DNA from: Geomonas azotofigens
GTDB lineage: Bacteria; Desulfobacterota; Desulfuromonadia; Geobacterales; Geobacteraceae
Direction: 5' to 3'
Assembly (NCBI RefSeq): GCF_018919395.1
Contig: NZ_JAHLME010000003.1
Span: 62,001-126,000, forward strand
DNA length: 64,000 bases
In this document: in pieces, positions 18,421-26,777 of the stretch
How positions within the stretch are numbered: the first letter of the stretch is position 1
Layout: each line of letters opens with the position of its first letter
The notes under the pieces: generated by a model
The model's database searches: none
What the model saw: the letters and a program-made list of their open reading frames with translations, nothing else
Told to the model about the DNA's origin: nothing
Program-made: the position numbers and the translations under genes

Positions 18421-19716
18421 ATGGGCAATAGACTGCTCCTCGCCGATGACAGCATCACCATCCAGAAGGTCGTGGCGATCATCTTCGCCAATGAGGAGTT
18501 TGAACTGACCGTTGTCGACAACGGTACTGCTGCCCTTGACAAGGCGCGGGAGACCAAGCCGGACGTGATGCTGGTCGACGCGCTCATGCCCGGCAAGACC
18601 GGCTACGAGGTCTGCGCGGAAATCCGCCGCGACCCCGTGCTTGGCGCGGTCCCTATCCTCCTCCTGATCGGCGCGTTCGAACCGCTGGACGAGGAGAAGG
18701 CGCGGGAGTGCGGCGCCGACGCCACCATATCGAAGCCTTTTGAATCGCAGCAGCTGATCGACCGGGTCAAGGAGATGCTTGAGCTGGGCAAGACCCGTAA
18801 AACCGCCCCCCCCGTGGTTCAACCGGCAGCGCCGGCCCCCGCCGCCGAGGAAATCTGGGGCGATCTTTCCGCCATGGACGCCATGGCCCCGGCAGCAGCT
18901 CCCGCAGCTCCCGCACCGGCAGCCGCTCCGGCGGCCGATGCCGAGGACATCTGGGGGAGCGTCGGCCTCGAGACCGAACCCGCCTGGGAGGCTCCCGCGG
19001 CCGCGCAAGAGCCGGCGTGGGAGATCCCCTCGGCCCCGGCACAGCCCGCAGCCGTTCCCTCCGCGCAGGTGGAGCCGGTCGAGGCGAGCTTGGAGGACGA
19101 TCTTTGGGGCGCCTTCGAACTGGAGGAGGAGAGCCCCGCGGCTGCCGTCGAAGCGCCGTCCGAACTGTTCGGCGTGGTTGAGCCGGAGGCGGGCTCCGAG
19201 GGCGAGTTCGAGGCCGAAGAGGTGTTCAGCTTCGACGAGTCCGAAGAGATCGAAGAGACCGGCCCGGCGCTCGACCTTGAAGAGCCGGCGGTTGATTCCT
19301 CGCTTGCCGTTTCCGAGGAGGAGTTCTTCGCCTTCAGCGAAGAGTCGGAAACACCAGCGGCAGCGGTGCCGGCAAAGGCGGAGACCGAGGCTGAGGCCGA
19401 GGCCTTCGGCGTACCCGAGTACGAGCCGTTCGAGTTCGAGGCGGAGGAGTCCGCACCGCAGGCCGCAGCACCGGCAGCACCGGCAGCACCGGCAGCACCG
19501 GCAGCACCGGCAGCGGCCGCGCCCGTCGAGCCTGCCCCTGCCGCAGCCGCGCAGCCGGCCGCAGTCGCCGAGCTTACCGAGGACCAGCTGGTGGCCGCCC
19601 TCTCCAAGGTGTCCCGCGAGGTGATCGAGCGGATCGTCTGGGAAGTGGTGCCCGACCTGGCCGAGGTGCTCATCAAGGAAGAGATCCGGAAACTGAAGAG
19701 CGGCGTACGCGGCTAA
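18421..19716 (+). CDS. receiver-domain protein with long disordered tail and C-terminal helical motif
   Basis: 431 aa. CheY-like receiver at 1-120, with D9-D10, phosphoacceptor D53 (VMLVDALMPG) and K in ISKPF. It is followed by about 260 residues of Ala/Pro/Glu-rich low complexity, then a conserved-looking C-terminal helix pair (about 383-431, ELTEDQLVAALSKVSREVIERIVWEVVPDLAEVLIKEE without a DNA-binding motif). The tail holds three short motifs: EEIWGD at 143-148, EDIWGS at 175-180 and DDLWGA at 226-231. The overall plan resembles FrzS-like motility/polarity regulators of deltaproteobacteria. A tandem 9-mer (gcaccggca) at about 19467-19512 encodes an Ala-Pro-Ala run. Adjacent to no kinase; partner unknown. 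Confidence 0.85.
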   Translation: MGNRLLLADDSITIQKVVAIIFANEEFELTVVDNGTAALDKARETKPDVMLVDALMPGKTGYEVCAEIRRDPVLGAVPILLLIGAFEPLDEEKARECGADATISKPFESQQLIDRVKEMLELGKTRKTAPPVVQPAAPAPAAEEIWGDLSAMDAMAPAAAPAAPAPAAAPAADAEDIWGSVGLETEPAWEAPAAAQEPAWEIPSAPAQPAAVPSAQVEPVEASLEDDLWGAFELEEESPAAAVEAPSELFGVVEPEAGSEGEFEAEEVFSFDESEEIEETGPALDLEEPAVDSSLAVSEEEFFAFSEESETPAAAVPAKAETEAEAEAFGVPEYEPFEFEAEESAPQAAAPAAPAAPAAPAAPAAAAPVEPAPAAAAQPAAVAELTEDQLVAALSKVSREVIERIVWEVVPDLAEVLIKEEIRKLKSGVRG

Positions 19717-19747
19717 CGCGGGCGTCGCTCCCATCCGCTTATGAAAC

Positions 19748-19772
19748 AGGGGATTTCACGATCCCCTTTTTT
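19748..19772 (+). terminator. intrinsic terminator after the receiver-domain gene
   Basis: AGGGGAT / ATCCCCT stem with a 6-nt loop, followed by TTTTT; 31 nt past the stop codon. Confidence 0.85.
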
Positions 19773-19821
19773 CATAGCTGAGGCAGCAGCTGCAGGCAGC
19801 AATCTTTCCCGCAAGCGTTCC

Positions 19822-19910
19822 CGCCCCCGGAGGGGGAGGGACAGGGAGGGGGATGTCGTCTCACAGCTACAGCCTTCCCCCCTCCCAACCTCCCCCCTCC
19901 AGGGGGAGGA
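19822..19910. repeat. inverted pair of G-rich intergenic elements
   Basis: A purine-rich element (19822-19853, core GGAGGGGGAGGGACAGGGAG) and an imperfect reverse complement (19873-19910) face each other across 19 bp. They could fold into a long G/C stem. It looks like a dispersed REP-type element, not a gene. Confidence 0.6.
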
Positions 19911-19975
19911 GTTGCGATACTAGTTTTGCAGGGGCGCCCCCCCTGCTAAAGCATTTTTCCTATGAGGTAGATTAG

Positions 19976-22642
19976 ATGGCAAACAAAGAGCTGGAAAAGG
20001 TTTACGAGCCGAAAAGCGTTGAGCAGAAGTGGTACCAGGAGTGGGAAGGGAAGGGGTACTTCCACGCCACCGTCCCCTCGGATAAGCCGAGCTACTCCAT
20101 CGTCATCCCCCCCCCGAACATCACCGGCGTGCTGCACATGGGGCACGCCCTCAACAATACCCTGCAGGACATCCTGTGCCGCTGGAAGCGGATGAGCGGC
20201 TACAACGTGCTCTGGATGCCGGGTACCGACCACGCGGGCATCGCGACCCAGAACGTGGTCGAGCGCCAGCTGGCCGCCGAAGGGAAGGATCGCTTCGAGC
20301 TCGGCCGTGAGGGTTTCATCGAGCGCGTCTGGCAGTGGAAGGGCGAGTCCGGCGGGCAGATCATCGGCCAGCTTAAAAGGCTCGGCGCCTCCTGCGACTG
20401 GGAGCGCGAGCGCTTCACCATGGACGCCGGTCTCTCCAAGGCGGTGCGCGAGGTCTTCGTGCGCCTGTACGATGAGAAGCTGATCTACCGCGACAATCGC
20501 CTGATCAACTGGTGCCCGCGCTGTCACACCGCGCTTTCCGACATCGAGGTGGAACACGAGGACAAGGCAGGCAACCTCTGGCACCTGCGCTACCCGGTGG
20601 TCGGGAGCGACGAGTACGTGGTGGTCGCCACCACCCGTCCCGAGACCATGCTGGGCGATACCGCCGTCGCCGTCCACCCCGAGGACGAGCGCTACAGCCA
20701 CCTGATCGGCAAGAAGGTCCTGCTGCCACTGGTGAACCGCGAGATCCCGGTCATCGGCGACGACTACGTCGACCGCGAATTCGGTACCGGCGTGGTGAAA
20801 ATCACCCCGGCGCACGACTTCAACGACTTCGAGATGGGGCTCAGGCACAACCTGGACCGCATCAACGTGTTCGACGAGTCCGGCGTGGTCAACGCCGCCG
20901 GCAAGCAGTACGAGGGGATGGACCGCTTCGCCGCCAGGAAGCAGGTGGTGGCCGACCTCGAAGCGGCCGGGCTTTTGGAGAAGATCCAGGATCACGCCCT
21001 CTCCGTCGGCGGCTGCTACCGCTGCAAGACCGTGGTCGAGCCGTACATGTCGCTGCAGTGGTACGTGAAGGTGGGACCTTTGGCCGAGCGCGCCCTGGGC
21101 GCCGTCAAGGACGGGCGCACCAAGATCGTGCCGCAGCAGTGGGAAAACACCTACTACGACTGGATGGAGAACATCCGCGACTGGTGCATCTCGCGTCAGA
21201 TCTGGTGGGGACACCGGATTCCCGCCTGGTACTGCGACCACTGCGGGCACATCACCGTGGCCAAGGAAGATCCGACCGCGTGCAGCCAGTGCGGCTCCGA
21301 CGAGATCCGCCAGGAAACCGACGTGCTCGACACCTGGTTCTCCTCGGCGCTGTGGCCCTTCTCCACCATGGGGTGGCCGGAAAAGACCCCGGAACTCTCC
21401 GCCTTCTACCCGACCTCCTGCCTGGTCACCGGCTTCGACATCCTCTTCTTCTGGGTGGCCCGCATGATGATGATGGGGCTGCACTTCATGGACGAGGTCC
21501 CCTTCACCGACGTCTACATCCACGCCCTGGTGCGCGACGCGCAGGGGCAGAAGATGTCCAAGTCCAAGGGGAACGTGATCGATCCGCTCACCGTGATCGA
21601 CGCCTACGGCACCGACGCCTTCCGCTTCACCCTGGCCGCCTTCGCCGCGCAGGGGCGCGACATCAAGCTCGCCGAGGAGCGGATCGCCGGCTACCGTAAC
21701 TTCGCCAACAAGATCTGGAACGCCTCCCGTTTCGCCATGATGAACCTGGAAGGGTTCGATCCTGACCAGGTCGACGCGGCATCGCTCAAGCTCTCCAATG
21801 CCGACCGCTGGATCCTGTATCGCCTGAACGAGGCGGCCACCTCGATCGACTCGGCGCTGACCGGGTTCCGTTTCAACGAGGCGGCCAGCGAGCTATACCG
21901 CTTCACCTGGAGCGAGTTCTGCGACTGGTACATCGAGCTCGCCAAGGACGACCTCTACAAGGGTGACGCCGAGCGCCAGGCTGCTACGAAGTACGTGCTC
22001 TGGCTGGTGCTGGAGAACCTCCTGCGCCTCCTGCATCCGTTCATGCCGTTCATCACCGAGGAGATCTGGCAGGCCCTGCCCAAGAAGAAGGGCGCCGCCG
22101 ATTCCATCATGATCGCCGACTTCCCGACCCCGTGCGAGCAGTGGGCGGGCTACGCCTCCGCGGCCGCCGAGATGGAACTGGTCATGGAAGTCATCAAGGG
22201 GATCAGGAACATCCGGGGGGAGATGGAAGTCGCCCCGAGCAAGCAGATCGCCGCCATCCTCGACTGCAAGTCCCAGGCGAGCCTCGCGCTCTTGAAGAAG
22301 AACGAGGTGTACGTCATGAGCCTGGCCCGTCTCTCCGACCTCGCCATCGGGCAGGGTATCGAGCGTCCCGCCGAGGCCTCGCTGCAGGTGGCCGGCGACG
22401 TCGAGATCATCGTGCCGCTCAAGGGCCTCGTGAACGTCGAGGAAGAAGAGAAGCGTCTGGGCAAGGAGATCGCCAAGATCGAGAAGGACATCGAGTTCCT
22501 GTCCAAGAAGCTTGAGAACCCGAGCTTCATCGAGCGTGCCCCCGCCGACGTGGTCGAGAAGGAGCGCGAGAAGATCGCGGAGTTTGGCAACAAGAAACAG
22601 CTCCTCCAGGAGAGCCTGGAGAAGATTTTGAGGCTGAAGTAG
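19976..22642 (+). CDS. valS: valyl-tRNA synthetase
   Basis: 888 aa, class Ia. HIGH motif HMGH at 54-57 within PPPNITGVLHMGH, CP1 editing domain (about 195-335), KMSKS at 526-530, anticodon-binding domain (about 610-760) and the ValS-type C-terminal coiled-coil arm (about 820-888, rich in K and E). Charges tRNA-Val and edits Thr-tRNA-Val. TGAGGT precedes the ATG. It is monocistronic by appearance, preceded by a terminator and a GC-rich repeat and followed by a heptamer-built hairpin. Confidence 0.98.
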   Translation: MANKELEKVYEPKSVEQKWYQEWEGKGYFHATVPSDKPSYSIVIPPPNITGVLHMGHALNNTLQDILCRWKRMSGYNVLWMPGTDHAGIATQNVVERQLAAEGKDRFELGREGFIERVWQWKGESGGQIIGQLKRLGASCDWERERFTMDAGLSKAVREVFVRLYDEKLIYRDNRLINWCPRCHTALSDIEVEHEDKAGNLWHLRYPVVGSDEYVVVATTRPETMLGDTAVAVHPEDERYSHLIGKKVLLPLVNREIPVIGDDYVDREFGTGVVKITPAHDFNDFEMGLRHNLDRINVFDESGVVNAAGKQYEGMDRFAARKQVVADLEAAGLLEKIQDHALSVGGCYRCKTVVEPYMSLQWYVKVGPLAERALGAVKDGRTKIVPQQWENTYYDWMENIRDWCISRQIWWGHRIPAWYCDHCGHITVAKEDPTACSQCGSDEIRQETDVLDTWFSSALWPFSTMGWPEKTPELSAFYPTSCLVTGFDILFFWVARMMMMGLHFMDEVPFTDVYIHALVRDAQGQKMSKSKGNVIDPLTVIDAYGTDAFRFTLAAFAAQGRDIKLAEERIAGYRNFANKIWNASRFAMMNLEGFDPDQVDAASLKLSNADRWILYRLNEAATSIDSALTGFRFNEAASELYRFTWSEFCDWYIELAKDDLYKGDAERQAATKYVLWLVLENLLRLLHPFMPFITEEIWQALPKKKGAADSIMIADFPTPCEQWAGYASAAAEMELVMEVIKGIRNIRGEMEVAPSKQIAAILDCKSQASLALLKKNEVYVMSLARLSDLAIGQGIERPAEASLQVAGDVEIIVPLKGLVNVEEEEKRLGKEIAKIEKDIEFLSKKLENPSFIERAPADVVEKEREKIAEFGNKKQLLQESLEKILRLK

Positions 22643-22653
22643 ACCCAAAACAG

Positions 22654-22757
22654 GTTCTACGTTCTATGTTCTACGTTCTACGTTGACCTCGCCACTGCCA
22701 CAGGAGCAGTTGGCAAGTTCGCTTTTAACGTAGAACCTAGAACGTAGAACGTAGAAC
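22654..22757. repeat. inverted heptamer arrays forming a 31-bp hairpin
   Basis: Left arm 22654-22684 is four heptamers (GTTCTAC, GTTCTAT, GTTCTAC, GTTCTAC) plus GTT. The right arm 22727-22757 is the reverse complement arrangement (AAC, GTAGAAC, CTAGAAC, GTAGAAC, GTAGAAC). The 42-bp loop has a minor TGCCA/TGGCA dyad. The array sits between valS and the prepilin peptidase gene. Confidence 0.85.
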
Positions 22758-22775
22758 GGCCGTTAAGAGGTTTCC

Positions 22776-23600
22776 TTGACTCCTTACATCACCTACGCCG
22801 TATTCGCTTTCCTCTTCGGGGCCGTGGTCGGCTCTTTCCTGAACGTCTGCATCTGCCGGATGCCGAGCGACGAGTCGGTGGTGTCGCCTCCGTCGCACTG
22901 CCCCAAGTGTGACTACCAGATCCGCTGGTATGACAATATCCCCATCGTGAGCTACCTGCTGCTTGGCGGCAAATGCCGCTCCTGCGGGACATCCATCTCG
23001 ATGCAGTACCCGCTGGTCGAACTTCTGAACGGCCTGCTTTCGCTCGCCCTTTTCTTCAAGTTCTTCCCGCTGCGCCTGTTCGAGGATGGGGCTCCGACCC
23101 AGTACCTGCTCACCGGCCTTTTCTACTTCGGCGTGCTCTTCGTGTTCTGCAGCGCCCTGGTCGTGGTCACCTTCATCGACCTGGAGCACCAGATCATCCC
23201 CGACCGGATCACCCTGCCGGGCATCGTCATGGGCTTCGTCGTCTCCTTCTTCATCCCGCAGTTGGGATGGCTCAACTCCCTGATCGGCATCGTGGCCGGA
23301 GGCGGGAGCCTGCTGCTGATCGCCTGGCTGTACCAGGCGGCCACCAAGAAAGAGGGCATGGGAGGGGGGGACGTCAAACTCCTGGCCATGATGGGTGCCT
23401 TCCTCGGGTGGAAGCCGATCCTGTTCATCATCTTCGTTTCCTCGCTCCTTGGGTCCATCATCGGCATTACCCTGATGCTGATCCGCAAGAAAGACTCCAC
23501 GCTCGCCATCCCGTTCGGACCGTTTCTGGCGGCGGCCGCCGTGCTCTACGTCTTCTACGGCAGGCGCATCATCACCTGGTACCTGGCCATGGGAAGCTGA
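22776..23600 (+). CDS. pilD: type IV prepilin peptidase / N-methyltransferase
   Basis: 274 aa, bifunctional PilD/GspO type. An N-terminal membrane helix is followed by a zinc-ribbon methyltransferase domain with C42-P-K-C45 and C67-R-S-C70, then membrane helices carrying the aspartyl peptidase residues D135 (FIDLEHQIIPD) and D199 (GGGDVKL). It removes prepilin leaders and methylates the new N-terminus at the inner membrane. The start is TTG with AAGAGG upstream. It heads a rightward stretch of pilus genes, followed after 10 nt by a histidine kinase, and would process the minor pilins at 33283-38870. Confidence 0.95.
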   Translation: MTPYITYAVFAFLFGAVVGSFLNVCICRMPSDESVVSPPSHCPKCDYQIRWYDNIPIVSYLLLGGKCRSCGTSISMQYPLVELLNGLLSLALFFKFFPLRLFEDGAPTQYLLTGLFYFGVLFVFCSALVVVTFIDLEHQIIPDRITLPGIVMGFVVSFFIPQLGWLNSLIGIVAGGGSLLLIAWLYQAATKKEGMGGGDVKLLAMMGAFLGWKPILFIIFVSSLLGSIIGITLMLIRKKDSTLAIPFGPFLAAAAVLYVFYGRRIITWYLAMGS

Positions 23601-23610
23601 ACCGGCACCT

Positions 23611-25095
23611 ATGAAACCTTTCCGTTTCAGCCTCACCTTCTACATCCTCTCCGCAGTCAGCATGCTGCTCGTGCTCACTTGGCTCCTCCTCTCTCTCATC
23701 TCCTTCAAAACCGCCGAAAACGACCTGCTGGCCCAGAACGCGGACGAGGCGCGCGTGCTCGCTTCCAGCATCATGCTGCTCCTGCCGCGGCCGGTCGTCC
23801 CCCCGGAGGTCGGCACCGCCACCTTTAGGTACATCGAAAACCTGCGCAGGCACCAACGTTTCGAGGGACTGCTGGTCGTCGACAGGGTGGGGCAACCGCT
23901 GTACACGGTCTCCGAGCGAGGAGGGGCCGACGCCACCTTGCTGGAGGTCATGCGCAACGGGCGCGGGACCTTCCTGGTCTCCGCTGACGGGAGTACCGGA
24001 CGCAGTTACCAGCCGGTCATGGAGCAGGGCAAGGTGGTGGGAGGGGTCCGCCTGACGGTCTCCCTGGCCTCGGCGCGTGAGCGGCTCAGGAGCTCCCGGC
24101 ACTTCTTTCTCGCCTACTTCGTCCTGGATTTTCTGCTCCTGCTGGCTTTCGGTTCTTACCTGCTGTCGCGCTCCGTGGTGCAACCAATCAGGAAGCTCCT
24201 CGGGGCCACGCGTCGGATCACCGCCGGTGACCTTGGGGTGACCGTGCCGATCCAGGGGAGCACGGAGGTTGCCGAGCTTTCCGAAGCCTTCAACACCATG
24301 ACCATTGCCCTCAGGGGGAAGCGGGTGGAAGTCGAGGAGAAGGTGGCGTCGCTGAAGTGGGCCAACAAGGAACTGGTCGAAGCCAGAAACGAGACAGTTC
24401 GTTCCGAGAAGATGGCGTCCGTGGGGCTATTGGCCGCGGGAATGGCCCATGAGATCGGCACGCCGCTTGCCGCCATCATGGGGTACAGCGCGCTCCTTGC
24501 GGAAGACCTGGCCGCCGATCCGGAGAAGTCCGACTACCTGCGTCGCATCGACGAGGAATCCAGGCGCATTGACCGCATCGTGCGAGGGCTCTTGGACTAT
24601 GCCCGGCCTAAGCGCGTGCAGTGGGAGGAGGTGGCGATACGCCCCTTGCTGGAGAAGGTGGTGGAGTTGCTGGCTGACCAGGGCGTGCTGAAGCACCTCG
24701 AGGTATCCATCGAGGTCGAGTCCGGGCTTGCCACGGTGCATGCCGATCCGCACCAGCTCGAGCAGTTGCTGATCAACCTCATTGTCAATGCGCGCGACGC
24801 CATGCCGAAAGGTGGGGAGCTGTTGCTAAAGGGGAGCCGTTCCGGAGCCGAAGTGGTCATCGAGGTGGTGGATAACGGTGAGGGAATGCCTCCGGAACTT
24901 CTCGGCAAGGTTTTCGATCCGTTTTTCACCACCAAGGAGCCGGGGAAGGGGACCGGTCTCGGGTTGGCCATAGCGGCGCGGATAGCTGAATCCTGTGGCG
25001 GGCGGCTTGACGTGCAGAGTGAGCTTGGCAAAGGGAGTCGCTTCACCCTGACCCTCCCCGCGAGTGAGAAACAGGGGCTAGGGGCTAGGGGCTAG
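23611..25095 (+). CDS. membrane sensor histidine kinase
   Basis: 494 aa. Two membrane helices (about 9-31 and 165-188) flank a periplasmic sensor of about 130 residues. HAMP (about 185-240) follows, then the HisKA motif LLAAGMAHEIGTPLAAIMGY with H280, and an HATPase domain (DNGEGMP, FFTTKEPGKGTGLGLA). The topology differs from six-helix PilS, so I do not name it pilS, but its position between pilD and a sigma-54 regulator next to pilus genes suggests the same job. The C-terminal residues and the TAG stop are encoded inside a run of AGGGGCT heptamers, so slippage there would alter the last few residues. Confidence 0.92.
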   Translation: MKPFRFSLTFYILSAVSMLLVLTWLLLSLISFKTAENDLLAQNADEARVLASSIMLLLPRPVVPPEVGTATFRYIENLRRHQRFEGLLVVDRVGQPLYTVSERGGADATLLEVMRNGRGTFLVSADGSTGRSYQPVMEQGKVVGGVRLTVSLASARERLRSSRHFFLAYFVLDFLLLLAFGSYLLSRSVVQPIRKLLGATRRITAGDLGVTVPIQGSTEVAELSEAFNTMTIALRGKRVEVEEKVASLKWANKELVEARNETVRSEKMASVGLLAAGMAHEIGTPLAAIMGYSALLAEDLAADPEKSDYLRRIDEESRRIDRIVRGLLDYARPKRVQWEEVAIRPLLEKVVELLADQGVLKHLEVSIEVESGLATVHADPHQLEQLLINLIVNARDAMPKGGELLLKGSRSGAEVVIEVVDNGEGMPPELLGKVFDPFFTTKEPGKGTGLGLAIAARIAESCGGRLDVQSELGKGSRFTLTLPASEKQGLGARG

Positions 25096-25168
25096 GGGCT
25101 GGCTGCTGGCTGCTGGCAGGGTTTCAGGTTTTAAGCTTTCCGACCAGTCCGACGTCCGACCGTCCGAC
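25073..25168. repeat. cluster of three heptamer repeats between kinase and regulator genes
   Basis: Four exact AGGGGCT copies (25073-25100), then GGCTGCT twice (25101-25114), then GTCCGAC three times (25147-25168, with one inserted base). The first run overlaps the end of the kinase gene and supplies its stop codon. Confidence 0.85.
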
Positions 25169-25182
25169 CAAGGAGCACAAGA

Positions 25183-26550
25183 GTGACCCAAAAGAAAAAA
25201 ATCCTGGTGGTGGACGACGAGGCGAACCTGCGCCACATGCTCCAGGTCCTGCTGGAAAAACAGGGGTACCTGGTCCAGCAGTCATCCGACGGCGCCGACG
25301 CCCTGGCCAAGGCGCGCGAGGGAAGCTACGCCTTCATCCTGTGCGACATCCGTATGCCGGTCATGGACGGCAAGAAGTTCCTGACCGCCTGCACCGAATC
25401 CGGCATCGGCGCCACCATCATCATGATGTCCGCCTACGGCACCGTCGACGACGCCATCGACTGCATGAAACTGGGTGCCTACGACTACATCTCCAAGCCC
25501 TTCAACAGCGACGAGATCTCGCTGGTGCTGAAGAAGGCGGAGGAGCGGGAGCGGCTCAAGGACGAGAACCGCAGGCTGCGCGAGGCGGTGCGGGGGCGGT
25601 CCTTCCCTGACATCATCAGCAGAAACGAGCGCATGGCCCAGATCATGGACCTGGTAAAAAAACTCTCCGAGCACAAGACCACGGTCCTGATCCAGGGGGA
25701 ATCCGGGACGGGCAAGGAACTGGTGGCGCGGGCGCTGCATAACGGCGGCGTGCGCCGCAAGGGGCCTTTTGTCGCCGTCAACTGCGGGGCCATCCCCGCG
25801 TCCCTGCTGGAGAGCGAGCTTTTCGGGCACGTCAAGGGGGCCTTCACCGATGCCGGTCACGACAAGATCGGCCTCTTCGAGGAGGCTAACGGCGGCACCC
25901 TGTTCCTGGACGAGATCGGCGAGCTGCCGCTGCCACTGCAGGTCAAGCTGCTGCGGGTGCTGCAGGAGGAAGAGATCCGCCGGCTCGGCGCGGCCGCCGC
26001 GCAAAAGGTCGACGTCAGGGTGGTATCCGCCACCAGCAGGGACCTGACCCGGGAAGTGGCGGCGGGTAGGTTCCGCGAGGACCTCTACTTCCGCATCAAC
26101 GTCTTCGCCTTGTCCCTGCCCGCCCTGCGTGAGCGGGTGGAGGACATCCCCCTTCTGGTGAACCACTTTCTCGAGAAACACGGCGAGCGCATGGGGGTGC
26201 CGGGGGTGCGCCCCACGCCCGAAGCGCTGCAGGCGCTGGTGCGCTACGGCTGGCCCGGCAACGTGCGGGAGCTGGAAAACTGCGTCGAACGCGGTCTGGT
26301 GCTCTGCGACGGTGACACCCTGGGACTTGCCTGCCTGCCGGAGGCGGTGCGCAGGATGGCGGGACAGGATCGGGGCGAAGTGAACCTCCCCGATTCCCTC
26401 TCGATAAAGAAGGGGGCCGAGGCGCTGGAGCGGCAACTGATCGTGCGCGCCCTGGAACAGACGGCGGGAAACCGGACCCACGCGGCGCGGCTTTTGGAGA
26501 TCAGCCACCGGGCCCTGCTCTACAAGCTCAAGGAGTACGACCTCGGCTGA
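25183..26550 (+). CDS. sigma-54-type response regulator with variant GAFTDA loop
   Basis: 455 aa with receiver, AAA+ and Fis-type HTH domains. Phosphoacceptor D55 (ILCDIRMP), Walker A GESGTGKE at 172-179, Walker [14 protein letters not shown]. The sigma-54 contact loop reads GAFTDA at 219-224 instead of GAFTGA; the codon is GAT, read clearly. The HTH is near 425-453 ([26 protein letters not shown] split over two helices). GTG start with AAGGAG upstream. It follows its kinase and directly precedes a strong sigma-54 promoter at 26722-26737, so it is the obvious candidate activator of the DsbC/PilY1/minor-pilin operon. Confidence 0.92.
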   Translation: MTQKKKILVVDDEANLRHMLQVLLEKQGYLVQQSSDGADALAKAREGSYAFILCDIRMPVMDGKKFLTACTESGIGATIIMMSAYGTVDDAIDCMKLGAYDYISKPFNSDEISLVLKKAEERERLKDENRRLREAVRGRSFPDIISRNERMAQIMDLVKKLSEHKTTVLIQGESGTGKELVARALHNGGVRRKGPFVAVNCGAIPASLLESELFGHVKGAFTDAGHDKIGLFEEANGGTLFLDEIGELPLPLQVKLLRVLQEEEIRRLGAAAAQKVDVRVVSATSRDLTREVAAGRFREDLYFRINVFALSLPALRERVEDIPLLVNHFLEKHGERMGVPGVRPTPEALQALVRYGWPGNVRELENCVERGLVLCDGDTLGLACLPEAVRRMAGQDRGEVNLPDSLSIKKGAEALERQLIVRALEQTAGNRTHAARLLEISHRALLYKLKEYDLG

Positions 26551-26592
26551 TTTCCAGGTCGCCTCCGGCGCCAGGTACCCTCCAGGTGCCAA

Positions 26593-26645
26593 TTTTTTGC
26601 GGAGTGGGGTCCCCTGCTATGAAAAAAATGCGTAGTTTTTTGCGG
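26593..26645. promoter_or_regulatory. direct repeats, candidate upstream activator sites
   Basis: TTTTTTGCGG at 26593-26602 and again at 26636-26645, 43 bp (about four helical turns) apart. They are centred about 150 and 108 bp upstream of the predicted sigma-54 transcription start. They lie just after the regulator gene. Confidence 0.45.
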
Positions 26646-26721
26646 TGCCACCGTGCTATGGTATGCCACAACTAACCGTATTGACGCTAAAACCGCCGCC
26701 TGAGGGTCGCGGATGGGCGCA

Positions 26722-26737
26722 GGGCACGGTTGTTGCT
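26722..26737 (+). promoter_or_regulatory. sigma-54 promoter of the DsbC-PilY1-minor pilin operon
   Basis: GGGCACG-GTTG-TTGCT matches the consensus TGGCACG-N4-TTGCW except for the first base, with exact spacing. The expected start is near 26748, 30 nt before the ATG at 26778. Confidence 0.82.
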
Positions 26738-26777
26738 CGCCATGTCGGAGCAGTGAAATCATCCACGAGGTAGCTGA

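Noticed and set aside
23611-26550. Naming the kinase and regulator PilS and PilR
   Set aside because: The kinase has two membrane helices with a periplasmic sensor, not the six-helix PilS plan; position alone does not justify the name.
26600-26777. Cyclic-di-GMP riboswitch before the DsbC-PilY1 operon
   Set aside because: Such riboswitches are frequent in Geobacter, but the conserved GEMM segments were not found here or elsewhere in the window.
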